DNA from: Pseudomonadota bacterium
Lineage (GTDB): Bacteria; Desulfobacterota; Binatia; Binatales; Binataceae
DNA: 64,000 nucleotides
Direction of reading: 5' to 3'
Assembly: GCA_021323675.1 (NCBI GenBank)
Contig: JAJPKP010000017.1
Span: 62,001-126,000, forward strand
Part shown: one piece after another, positions 8,036 through 15,607 of the stretch
How the letters are laid out: every line of letters starts with the position of its first letter
Numbering within the stretch: position 1 is the stretch's first letter
Translations under genes and position numbers: made by a program
Notes under the pieces: model-generated
Seen by the model: the letters and a program-made list of their open reading frames with translations, nothing else
Databases searched by the model: none
What the model was told of the DNA's origin: nothing

Positions 8036-9730
8036 CTAGCCTCTCCTGAATTGCAATATAGCACCGCCCAAAATGACCTGGTCGCGATCCTTCAATTTGT
8101 AGAGCTGATCGCGGCCGAGCTTGCCGAGTCCTGCGATAAAGGTGCCGTTCATGCTTCCCAAATCGCGGATAAAAAAGTCCGAGCCCCTGCGGATAATCTC
8201 CGCATGCCGGCGCGAAACCCGTTCGATGCCGCGGTTTAAGGCGGCAAGGTCGATGTCCGGGGCATCGGATGGGTCCTGCGAACGGCCAACCACGGTTCGT
8301 GCAAGCGTGATCGGAAATTCCTTTCCATCTCCGCGTACGATCAACCGCGCCGGCGCGCCCGAGGTTGCCGCCTTGGCGCCATCGGGAAAAAGCCCCGGGG
8401 TCGAGGGAGCCGCGGGTCGTCCGGATCCCGTTCGCGCGGGCGGCGATCCTGTGGCCGACGCCGGCGCCTGCGCCATCCGGCCCGACGGCGAGGGGCTGCG
8501 CAATTCCGCGGTCTTCGCGGTCGAGGAAACCGCTCCTTCAGGCGCGGAGGGCTGAAGAACCGAAGCCACCAATTTCGATCGCAGTCCGCGCTCGATGAGC
8601 GCTTTGGCCCGGGCCCCTATCTCGATTGCCTTTTGTACGGGCGGACTGAGCGGACGCGATCCGCCGACCGAAGGTTCCGCAAGCCGCTGCGGTGTCGGAG
8701 CCGAAACGGCTGGCGGCGCGGGATTGCTCAGCACCACGGTCGGCATGCTGGCAGAGGGCGAAGGCGGCAGAGCGATCCGAGGTGTGGATTTGGGAACGGG
8801 CGCGATGGACAGCGCCGACGGCGAAGGAGATCCCGTTTCAGGCTTCGGCAGCACCACCGTCTGCATCGCTCCCAGCGTGCCGCTGCGGGGCGGTTCACTC
8901 GCGCCATTCGCAACCTTCTCTTCCGGGGGTGGTTCCGGCAGCGCCTTCAGCATTTCGCGCGCGGATGCGAAGCGCTTGGCGATCTCGTGGCTCAAGGCGC
9001 GATCGACGGCAGACGCGGTGTCTTTGGAAACCCCCGGCGCGATCTGTCTTACGGGTGGAAAGCTGAACGGCGGCTCGACCGTGGGATCGCGCCCGGTCAG
9101 CAGATGATGCATCGTCGCGCCCAGCGAATAAATATCGGAGCGCGGCTCGACATTGCCTACGTACTGTTCGGGCGGAGCGTACCCGGGCGATCCGATCTGG
9201 GTCGCGTGGCCGCCTTTGGGCAGGAAGCGCGCGATGCCGAAATCGATGAGCATCGCGCGGCCGTCCTTGTCGATCATAATGTTGCCCGGTTTCAGATCGC
9301 GATAAACGATCGGCGGCGTCTGCCCGTGCAGAAACTCGAGCACCGACAGAATCTGCCGCGCCCATCGGAGCACTCGATCCTCGGGAAGCTTGCCGCCCGA
9401 CTGCTGGATGAGCTTGTCGAGGTCGCCACCCGCCACGAACTCCATCACCAGGTAATGACGTCCGTTCTCGGCGAAATGATCGATCAGCGTGGGGATTCCG
9501 GGATGGGACAGGCGGGCGAGGACGGTCGCCTCGCGCGTGAAGTCCTCGATCGCCTTCTTCTCCGCGACGCCGTCGCCGAGAATCATCTCCTTGACCGCGA
9601 CAGGGCGGTTGGCAAGACGCGTGTCGTTAGACAGGTAAACCCTGCCCATGCCGCCGACGCCGAGGACCTTCCTCACGCGATAACGACGGTCGAGAAGATG
9701 GCCCTCGGAAAGCGGCTCACCCGGATTCAT
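8036..9730 (-). CDS. Ser/Thr protein kinase with C-terminal FHA domain
   Basis: 564 residues, no membrane helix. The kinase domain (about 15-265) has GVGGMGRV, K47, YRDLKPGN (143-150), DFG (163-165) and YAPPEQY, so all catalytic residues are present. A long Pro/Ser/Ala linker (270-460) contains TVVL twice (T291, T331) and TAEL (T407). The FHA domain (about 462-562) keeps the phosphothreonine-binding set GRS (482-484), SRRH (506-509) and GSMNGT. The order kinase-linker-FHA suits autophosphorylation followed by FHA-mediated recruitment. It is third in the operon, 73 bases after the small FHA protein and 5 bases before the PP2C gene. Confidence 0.94.
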   Translation of the reverse strand: MNPGEPLSEGHLLDRRYRVRKVLGVGGMGRVYLSNDTRLANRPVAVKEMILGDGVAEKKAIEDFTREATVLARLSHPGIPTLIDHFAENGRHYLVMEFVAGGDLDKLIQQSGGKLPEDRVLRWARQILSVLEFLHGQTPPIVYRDLKPGNIMIDKDGRAMLIDFGIARFLPKGGHATQIGSPGYAPPEQYVGNVEPRSDIYSLGATMHHLLTGRDPTVEPPFSFPPVRQIAPGVSKDTASAVDRALSHEIAKRFASAREMLKALPEPPPEEKVANGASEPPRSGTLGAMQTVVLPKPETGSPSPSALSIAPVPKSTPRIALPPSPSASMPTVVLSNPAPPAVSAPTPQRLAEPSVGGSRPLSPPVQKAIEIGARAKALIERGLRSKLVASVLQPSAPEGAVSSTAKTAELRSPSPSGRMAQAPASATGSPPARTGSGRPAAPSTPGLFPDGAKAATSGAPARLIVRGDGKEFPITLARTVVGRSQDPSDAPDIDLAALNRGIERVSRRHAEIIRRGSDFFIRDLGSMNGTFIAGLGKLGRDQLYKLKDRDQVILGGAILQFRRG

Positions 9731-9803
9731 TGAGCATCGTCGATCCCCGGCCGTGGCTGTGCGGACAGGCGGCGCGCCCTCTCACAAAAAGCCGGGTAAA
9801 TAA

Positions 9804-10412
9804 TCAGGAGATCGTATCGATCGTAAGTTTCAGGAACGTCTTGCCGATAATGATCTCGTCACCAGATTTGAGTTCCACGGGACTGCCAGGCTGCAGGCGA
9901 GCCCCGCGATTTACATAAGTGCCGTTCAGGCTTCCAATATCTTCGACGGTAATTTTGCCATCGGCGATTCGAATCAGCGCGTGCTTGCGGGAAACCTTGG
10001 CTTCCGGATCGTCCGCATCGAGATCAACCTCGGGGAACGCGCCCGTATCCGGGTCCCATCGCCCGACCAGGTTGTTGCCGTCCTCGAGTGGGAACTCCTG
10101 GTCCTTGCGGCCGCCGCGAACGATCTTGAGTTTTGCCTTGAAGGGAACCGCCGCCGCGGCCGGAGCCGGGGCTGGCGCTTCAGCAGGCTTGGCGGCTTCA
10201 GGCTTGATTTCGCCGGTCGGCGCCTCTGACGGCTTGGGTTCCTCGGCGGCAGCCGCCTCGGCGGGCTTTTCCGCTTCAGGAGGGGCAGCCGGGGGAGTCT
10301 CGGGAGCAGCACCTGCGGCCGCCGATGCGTCAGCAGCGAGCTTGGCGCCGCATCCGTCGCAATAATCGAGACCGTCCATGTTTTCGTAGCCGCATTCGCT
10401 GCACTTGATCAT
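9804..10412 (-). CDS. Zinc-ribbon FHA-domain protein
   Basis: 202 residues. The N-terminal zinc ribbon (C4, C7, C18, C21) has the same spacing as the one on the PP2C fusion. A roughly 65-residue Ala/Pro/Glu linker follows, then an FHA domain (about 95-200) with GRW (117-119), SRKH (141-144), DIGSLNGTYV and a final IIIGKTFLKL. FHA domains bind phosphothreonine, so this looks like an adaptor reading the kinase output. An AGGATGAAGGA stretch precedes the ATG. It is similar in layout to GarA/Fha-type adaptors, though the zinc ribbon is an addition. Confidence 0.92.
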   Translation of the reverse strand: MIKCSECGYENMDGLDYCDGCGAKLAADASAAAGAAPETPPAAPPEAEKPAEAAAAEEPKPSEAPTGEIKPEAAKPAEAPAPAPAAAAVPFKAKLKIVRGGRKDQEFPLEDGNNLVGRWDPDTGAFPEVDLDADDPEAKVSRKHALIRIADGKITVEDIGSLNGTYVNRGARLQPGSPVELKSGDEIIIGKTFLKLTIDTIS

Positions 10413-10465
10413 AGCTGTCCTTCATCCTCTGGCGCGGGAATTGTCGCGCGATCGGTTCGTTATCG

Positions 10466-11758
10466 CTATTCGGGCTTGCCGAAGTCTTTCAACGCGTCCG
10501 GATCGAGCATCTGGGTTTTGCGCACCACCGCCTGCGCCTGAAGCAGCGTGGTTTTGGCCGCTTTGGTTTGCAGGGTCTGGGTCTTCTTCACCTGGTCGAG
10601 CAAACCGGCCAACGCCTGGGTCGCTTTGGTGTTGCCGAGGCGCTGGGTGCCCTGGATCGCGTTTCCAAGCAGGCGCGTGGCGCGGTCGACATTGCCGGCC
10701 TTGAGTTCCTCTTCCGCCTTGGCCTGCAGCTTCGCGATCGATACCTGATCGACGAGGCTCATCACGCGGCCGTTGCGCTTGCTGGTGAGTGTGCGGTCGA
10801 GCGTGTACTCGATCGCCAGATCGCAGGCGGCCTCGGCTTCGCCCGTTCCCGGCACTTCGTAATGCAGGGTGCTTTGGAGAATTCGCACGGAGCCGGGTTT
10901 GCGCGGCGGCAGCACGAGCGTGAGCAGGACCGATCCGGGAACACCGGCTTCGAGATCGCCGATGTCGTAGCTTACCTTGCGATCTTCGCCTACCACCGGC
11001 GATCCCATCGCATAGATCTCGGGCGAGGCGCGAAACGATTCGCGCACCTGCACTCCCTGCGCAAGGGTTACATCGATGCGTCCGTTGCGGACCGTAACCG
11101 AACGCAGGCCGTGCAGTTCGTCCTCGAAGATATTCGGAATCTCGGAGGGATTGCCGATGAAGTGATACTTGCCGTTGGAGTCCTGCGCCAGGCGCATCAG
11201 CAGCCGTTCGTTGAACTCCACGCCCACGCCCATCGTCGAGAACGAAATCTGATCGCGGTTCTGCTGCACCAGATCGATGCAGGCGGTTTCCTCGTAGGTC
11301 TGTCCGTCGGTCAGAACCAGCACGCGGTTGAGCCGCGACGGGTCGAGGTTCTTTTTGACCTCATCGATCGCCGCGCGCATCCCGAGCGCCATCTGGGTTC
11401 CGCCGCCGATCTCGAGCAGATCGATGTCATCGATCGCGCGTCTGACCGCGTCGCGATTCTGCGCTTCTTCCGGGGTGATGATGACTTTTGCCTTGTCGGC
11501 AAAGGCCACAATCGAAACCTTGTCCTCGGGGGATAGGTTGCCGGCGAGGAACTTGACCGCCTCGACTACAAATTCAAGGCGCTGTTCATCGTACATCGAA
11601 CCGGATCGATCGATGACGACGCCGAGGTTGAGCGGCAAGCGGCCGCCGCCCTTGCCGCGCGCCACGGCCTCGAGCAGCACATACAGAACGAAGTTTTCAG
11701 CGCTCGACAACACATACTGGCTGCTGGCAAGCGCCTCGAAGCTGAGTGGCTGGGCCAT
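10466..11758 (-). CDS. VWA-domain protein with T-x-x-L-repeat tail
   Basis: 430 residues. The von Willebrand factor A domain (about 42-215) has a complete MIDAS: DRSGS (50-54), T121 in GGGTQM and D151 in LTDGQT. A beta-rich region and a helical tail (about 340-430) follow. The tail carries KTQTL, KTTLL and KTQML at residues 392-396, 402-406 and 414-418. There is no signal peptide, so it acts in the cytoplasm, probably as a metal-dependent scaffold. It is the first gene of the signalling operon, with a sigma70-like promoter directly upstream. TerY-type VWA proteins are coded next to PP2C and kinases in the same way. Confidence 0.92.
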   Translation of the reverse strand: MAQPLSFEALASSQYVLSSAENFVLYVLLEAVARGKGGGRLPLNLGVVIDRSGSMYDEQRLEFVVEAVKFLAGNLSPEDKVSIVAFADKAKVIITPEEAQNRDAVRRAIDDIDLLEIGGGTQMALGMRAAIDEVKKNLDPSRLNRVLVLTDGQTYEETACIDLVQQNRDQISFSTMGVGVEFNERLLMRLAQDSNGKYHFIGNPSEIPNIFEDELHGLRSVTVRNGRIDVTLAQGVQVRESFRASPEIYAMGSPVVGEDRKVSYDIGDLEAGVPGSVLLTLVLPPRKPGSVRILQSTLHYEVPGTGEAEAACDLAIEYTLDRTLTSKRNGRVMSLVDQVSIAKLQAKAEEELKAGNVDRATRLLGNAIQGTQRLGNTKATQALAGLLDQVKKTQTLQTKAAKTTLLQAQAVVRKTQMLDPDALKDFGKPE

Positions 11759-11780
11759 CCTGGTAAGTCTCCCGCTGCCA

Positions 11781-11810
11781 ATTGTAGGTGTATCTTTTGG
11801 GCCTTGGCAA
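11781..11810 (-). promoter_or_regulatory. Candidate sigma70 promoter of the signalling operon
   Basis: On the minus strand, TTGCCA (11810-11805) is followed by 18 bases and TACAAT (11786-11781), each one mismatch from consensus. Transcription would start near 11775, about 16 bases upstream of the VWA ATG. No comparable promoter was seen in the short gaps between the downstream genes, which supports a single transcript for all five. Confidence 0.5.
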
Positions 11811-11868
11811 CTCGCCGATAGATTACGAAAGCGCCGCCCGAGAGGCTACGACCCGCCTAACCGGCGTT

Positions 11869-11897
11869 TTGGACCGCTGGAGCGGTTGGGCTATGAT
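11869..11897 (+). promoter_or_regulatory. Candidate promoter with palindrome in the spacer, upstream of the thiolase-like gene
   Basis: TATGAT at 11892-11897 is a good -10 box; a weaker TTGGAC at 11869-11874 lies 17 bases upstream. Between them is the perfect palindrome ACCGCT-GG-AGCGGT (11873-11886). A repressor or activator site in a promoter spacer is a classical arrangement. The ATG at 11934 lies about 30 bases after the predicted start. No protein is assigned to the site. Confidence 0.4.
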
Positions 11898-11933
11898 TCG
11901 TGGCTGCATCTCTCGACCTGAAGCGGAGACTTG

Positions 11934-13109
11934 ATGATGAGCACCGACTTGAGAGGCAAATGCGCAATCGCCGGTCTTGGACAAACCAGGATGGGCCGCA
12001 ACTTCGACCATTCGAGCGCGATGGGATTTGCGGCGCAGGCCGTCGATCTTGCGCTTGAAGACGCGGGACTCAAGCGTTCCGACCTTGACGGTCTGCTGGT
12101 AAACCCCGGACTGACCTGGGCCGACGCCACGATGGCGTCATTCTCGCTCCAGCAGGCGATGGGCCTCACGGACCTGACGCTGAGCGCCACGATGAACATC
12201 GGCGGAGCGACCGCGGCCGCGATGATCATGCATGCGGCACAGTCGATCGCGGCCGGGATGGCAAACGTGGTGGCTTGCGTGTTCGCCGACGCTCCCCTCA
12301 AGCCGCCTTCACCGGACAAGGCCAAAACCGGATCCGCCGCCGCATACGGTTTCGCGCGCGGCCTCAACGCCGCTTACGGACAATTCGGCGTCAACGCGCA
12401 CTACGCGTTCGTGGCCCAGCGCCACATGCATCTGTACGGCACCAGGCAGGATCATCTTGGGGAGATTGCGGTTTCGCAGCGCCAGTGGGCCAACCTCAAC
12501 CCCGCCGCACAGTTTTACGATACGCCGATGACGATGGCCGATTATCACGCATCGCGATGGGTGGTTGAGCCGTTCCATCTGTTCGATTGCTGCCTAGTCT
12601 CGAACGGGGGCCTCGCGGTTATCGTAACCTCGGCCGAGCGCGCGAAGAGCCTGAAGCATCCTCCCGTCTATCTTCTCGGGATGGGACAAGGCCATCCCGG
12701 CGGCGACCCGATCGATACTCTTGCTTCCGGCGCGCCCGCGGCAAAGAAGATCGCCTTCAAGATGGCGGGCATCGATCTGAACGACGTCAATTTCGCTGAG
12801 CTCTATGACTGCTACACCTTCACGGTCCTGGTAACCCTCGAGGACTACGGCTTCTGCAAAAAGGGCGAGGGCGGACCCTTCGTCGAAGGCGGACGGATTG
12901 GTCCCAACGGATCGCTCCCGGTGAACACCGGCGGCGGAGAACTGAGTTCGTTCTACATGTGGGGGATGACGCCGATTGCGGAGGCAATCGTGCAGATGCG
13001 CGGGGAGGCCGGCCGCCGCCAGGTCCCGAAACATGATATCGGTCTTGTTTCCGGCAACGGCGGAATTCTCTCCACCCACTCGACGCTGGTCCTGGGAGCC
13101 AACCCCTGA
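11934..13109 (+). CDS. Thiolase-like (SCP2/lipid-transfer type) protein lacking the nucleophilic Cys
   Basis: 391 residues from ATG 11934; ATG 11937 and TTG 11931 are alternatives, and AAGCGGAGA is the ribosome site. The fold is thiolase: CAIAGLGQTRMGR, then AGLKRSDLDGLLVNP, and a C-terminal SGNGGILSTHSTLVL. The segment where thiolases have their nucleophilic Cys reads MNIGGATAAAM, so that Cys is missing, and the C-terminal active-site Cys is also absent. The following gene is a DUF35 protein. Thiolase-fold proteins of this kind paired with DUF35 include the Ltp2/ChsH2-type retro-aldolases of steroid side-chain breakdown and acyl-condensing relatives. An aldol-lyase or acyl-transfer role is inference. 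Confidence 0.88.
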   Translation: MMSTDLRGKCAIAGLGQTRMGRNFDHSSAMGFAAQAVDLALEDAGLKRSDLDGLLVNPGLTWADATMASFSLQQAMGLTDLTLSATMNIGGATAAAMIMHAAQSIAAGMANVVACVFADAPLKPPSPDKAKTGSAAAYGFARGLNAAYGQFGVNAHYAFVAQRHMHLYGTRQDHLGEIAVSQRQWANLNPAAQFYDTPMTMADYHASRWVVEPFHLFDCCLVSNGGLAVIVTSAERAKSLKHPPVYLLGMGQGHPGGDPIDTLASGAPAAKKIAFKMAGIDLNDVNFAELYDCYTFTVLVTLEDYGFCKKGEGGPFVEGGRIGPNGSLPVNTGGGELSSFYMWGMTPIAEAIVQMRGEAGRRQVPKHDIGLVSGNGGILSTHSTLVLGANP

Positions 13110-13179
13110 ACCAATCAAGGCGCGGGTCCAATACCCGTGCCTTTCTCTTCGCAATCCATCGTTGGAACGTAAAATAACT

Positions 13180-13596
13180 ATGACTTCAGCGGCAAAACCA
13201 ATTCCGTCCGTGACGCCTGACATGCAGGCCTTTTTTGAGGGCACCCGCCGAGGGCAGTTGATGGTCCAGAAGTGCGACGGCTGCGGCGAACTTCACTTTC
13301 CGGCGCACAGCTTCTGTTCTCATTGCCTCTCCACCAGGTCGTCATGGGTGCCGGTCAGCGGACGGGGCGAAATCTACAGCTTCAACGTGATGCACCAAGT
13401 CTATCATCCGGGCTTTGCCGCGGAAGTTCCGTATGCGGTCGTGGTGGTGAAGCTTGAAGAGGGACCGAAATTCGTCTCGAATCTGGTTGGAATCAAGCCT
13501 CACGACATCCGCATCGGGATGCCGGTCGAGGTGACGTTCGAGAAGATGAGTGATGAGATAATGCTGCCGAAGTTCCGCCCCCGCCAAAAAAGCTAG
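13180..13596 (+). CDS. DUF35 OB-fold/zinc-ribbon acyl-CoA-associated protein
   Basis: 138 residues from the ATG at 13180; a longer reading frame upstream overlaps the thiolase-like gene and looks like shadow. The rubredoxin-like zinc ribbon has CDGC (x11) CSHC, followed by an OB-fold beginning GRGEIYSFNVMHQVYHP and ending RIGMPVEVTFEKM. DUF35 proteins form heteromers with thiolase-fold partners and help bind the acyl-CoA. It starts 70 bases after the thiolase-like gene and shares its orientation, as expected for a complex. Confidence 0.93.
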   Translation: MTSAAKPIPSVTPDMQAFFEGTRRGQLMVQKCDGCGELHFPAHSFCSHCLSTRSSWVPVSGRGEIYSFNVMHQVYHPGFAAEVPYAVVVVKLEEGPKFVSNLVGIKPHDIRIGMPVEVTFEKMSDEIMLPKFRPRQKS

Positions 13597-13643
13597 TGTT
13601 TTTACGGGCTTAGACACACTCGGTCACGCGCTTCCGCTGGTTG

Positions 13644-13649
13644 TATAAT
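13644..13649 (+). promoter_or_regulatory. Consensus -10 box TATAAT just upstream of the PAS-HisKA-REC gene
   Basis: A perfect TATAAT preceded by TG lies 13 bases before the ATG at 13662. If used, the transcript would start about six bases before the start codon, giving an almost leaderless mRNA. No good -35 box lies at 17 bases; the upstream TG may compensate. AAGG lies only 3 bases before the ATG, too close to be a normal ribosome site, which fits a near-leaderless start. Confidence 0.35.
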
Positions 13650-13661
13650 TTAACAAGGCAT

Positions 13662-14792
13662 ATGCTGCCGCTGGACCCGAAATATCTGCAGCGCCTGGTC
13701 GAAAGCTCGCCCGATATAATCATCGCGGTCGACCGGCAGGGAACCATTATCTATTACAACGACGGCGCCCGGCAGAATCTCGGTTTTACCTCCGAAGAAA
13801 TCATCGGCCAGCCCTGTACGCGCATCTATCCGGCGCTGGACGAAGCGCGGCGGGTGATGAAGGCGATGCGCGAATCGGGCACACCGGGCCGTATCGCCAA
13901 CTTCGAGACCAGGTTCCTCAACAAAGCCGGCGAAACGATCCCGGTTTCAATCTCGGGATCGCTGATTCGCGACGACTCGGGCGCCGAAATCGGATCGATC
14001 GGATTCGCCCGCGACATCCGCCGGATGCGCCAGCGGGAGCAGCTCGCCACGGCGGGCGAAATCGCGGTGAGCCTGGCCCATGAAATCAACAATCCCCTCG
14101 AGTCGATCACGAACAACCTGGAGTTGCTCGCGCGCTGCGTCGAACCCCATCTCAGCGAATCCGATCGGGTAGTAGAGAACGAACGGCTCGACTCGATCCG
14201 CGCAAGCATCGACCGCGTGCAGGGAATTGTGCGCCGCCTCGACGAAATGACGCGCAAGGGCGTGTACGAGACGCGCGATTATCTGGCGGGCAAGAAGATG
14301 GCGGACCTGTCGCCGCGCGAACAGCCCCGCCCCGTCGCGCGCGATCACGAACCCGCCGCCGCGGCCCAATCTCCGCTGGCCGGGATGTCGGTGCTGGTGG
14401 TCGATGACGACCTTACGGTGGTGACCTCGCTCGGCGATCTGCTGCAGAGCGAGGGATGCGTGGTGCATCGGGCGACGCGTCCTTCGAGCGCGCTTGGAAT
14501 TCTGCGCAACGTCAAGGTCGATGCGGTCATTTCGGACGTGGTGATGCCGGAAATGGACGGGTACGAATTCTACCTGCGCGTAAAAGAAGAGATGCCGGCG
14601 ATGCCGGTAATCCTGATGACCGCGTTCTATTACGACAAGGATCACATCATGAAGCGGGCGCGGCTTCGGGGGCTGGAGGGAGCTCTGTTCAAGAAGCCGG
14701 TGAATCCGGCCAAGCTCCGCCAGCTCCTGCTGCAACTGCGCCAGAAGGCCCAAGCCGTCAAAAAGCCCGCCGCCCCCGCCGCCGGCAGGTAA
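13662..14792 (+). CDS. PAS - HisKA - response-regulator receiver protein without an ATPase domain
   Basis: 376 residues from ATG 13662. A PAS domain (about 9-118) contains IIIAVDRQGTIIYYNDGARQ and ends in a PAC-like GSIGFARDIR. The HisKA dimerisation helices follow with the H-box AHEINNPLES (H140). The expected HATPase_c module (N, G1, G2 boxes) is absent: after residue 200 there is a short linker and then a receiver domain (about 242-362) with VVDDD (246-250), the phospho-acceptor D292, T320 and FKKP. It therefore cannot phosphorylate itself in the usual way. It could accept phosphate from another kinase or act as a dimerising receiver. No membrane segment is seen. Confidence 0.9.
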   Translation: MLPLDPKYLQRLVESSPDIIIAVDRQGTIIYYNDGARQNLGFTSEEIIGQPCTRIYPALDEARRVMKAMRESGTPGRIANFETRFLNKAGETIPVSISGSLIRDDSGAEIGSIGFARDIRRMRQREQLATAGEIAVSLAHEINNPLESITNNLELLARCVEPHLSESDRVVENERLDSIRASIDRVQGIVRRLDEMTRKGVYETRDYLAGKKMADLSPREQPRPVARDHEPAAAAQSPLAGMSVLVVDDDLTVVTSLGDLLQSEGCVVHRATRPSSALGILRNVKVDAVISDVVMPEMDGYEFYLRVKEEMPAMPVILMTAFYYDKDHIMKRARLRGLEGALFKKPVNPAKLRQLLLQLRQKAQAVKKPAAPAAGR

Positions 14793-14806
14793 AATCCGCA
14801 GTTCCT

Positions 14807-15601
14807 GTGACCAAACGCACTCGGACGCCGTCTTCGCTCAAGCCCAACCGCATTCCAATTCTCGACCGCGATCCCGCGCGCACCGCGGTACTGGAGCCGC
14901 GCCACATAATCCGCCCTCAATTCGACGCGCCCGAGCATTGCGTGTTCTGCTTTTTCCCGGACGTGATGACGGAGATTGCCGCCCATGGCGCGCGCGAAAT
15001 CTATCGGCGCGTTTCCGAACTCGGCGAACATCCGGTTTACGAAATCGAATTTCGCGGACGGCGCCTGATGGTCACCCATCCGCGCATCGGCGCTCCGGTC
15101 GCGGCGGCAAGCCTGGAAGGCGCGATCTCGGCGGGTGCCCGCAAGTTCATCGCATGCGGAGGGGCCGGCGTGCTCGATTCATCGATCGCCGTGGGCCATC
15201 TGGTGGTTCCGACGGCGGCGATTCGCGACGAAGGCACCTCGTACCACTATCTGCCGCCTTCACTCGAAGTTAAACCGCATGTCCGCGCTATCCGCGCGAT
15301 CAAGGACACTCTCGAAGCCGCCAAAATCGCCTACAGCGTCGGCAAGACCTGGACCACCGACGGCCTATACCGCGAGACGCGCGCCAAGGTGAACCTTCGC
15401 CGCAGGCAGGGATGCATCGTGGTGGAAATGGAAGCGGCGGCGTTTTTCGCGGTCGCGAAGTTCCGGGGAGTTCAATTCGGGCAGATTTTGTACGGCGCCG
15501 ACGACCTGGGCGGCGACGATTGGGACCATCGCTCCTGGACGCGCCATCAAATTCGCCGGCTGATGTTCGATCTGGCCGCCGAAGCCTGCCTGCGCCTGTA
15601 A
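14807..15601 (+). CDS. Nucleoside phosphorylase (purine/uridine phosphorylase superfamily)
   Basis: 264 residues from GTG 14807; upstream codons in the same frame overlap the receiver gene and are shadow. The PNP/UDP fold is shown by VTHPRIGAPVAAASLEGAI (phosphate and ribose site), FIACGGAGVLDSSIAVGHLV, TWTTDGLYRETR and VVEMEAAAFFAVAKFRG (catalytic Glu-Met-Glu region), ending in a DD motif. The enzyme splits nucleosides with phosphate to base and ribose-1-phosphate. The exact base preference is not clear. It starts 14 bases after the receiver protein and may be co-transcribed. Confidence 0.9.
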   Translation: MTKRTRTPSSLKPNRIPILDRDPARTAVLEPRHIIRPQFDAPEHCVFCFFPDVMTEIAAHGAREIYRRVSELGEHPVYEIEFRGRRLMVTHPRIGAPVAAASLEGAISAGARKFIACGGAGVLDSSIAVGHLVVPTAAIRDEGTSYHYLPPSLEVKPHVRAIRAIKDTLEAAKIAYSVGKTWTTDGLYRETRAKVNLRRRQGCIVVEMEAAAFFAVAKFRGVQFGQILYGADDLGGDDWDHRSWTRHQIRRLMFDLAAEACLRL

Positions 15602-15607
15602 TCGCGG

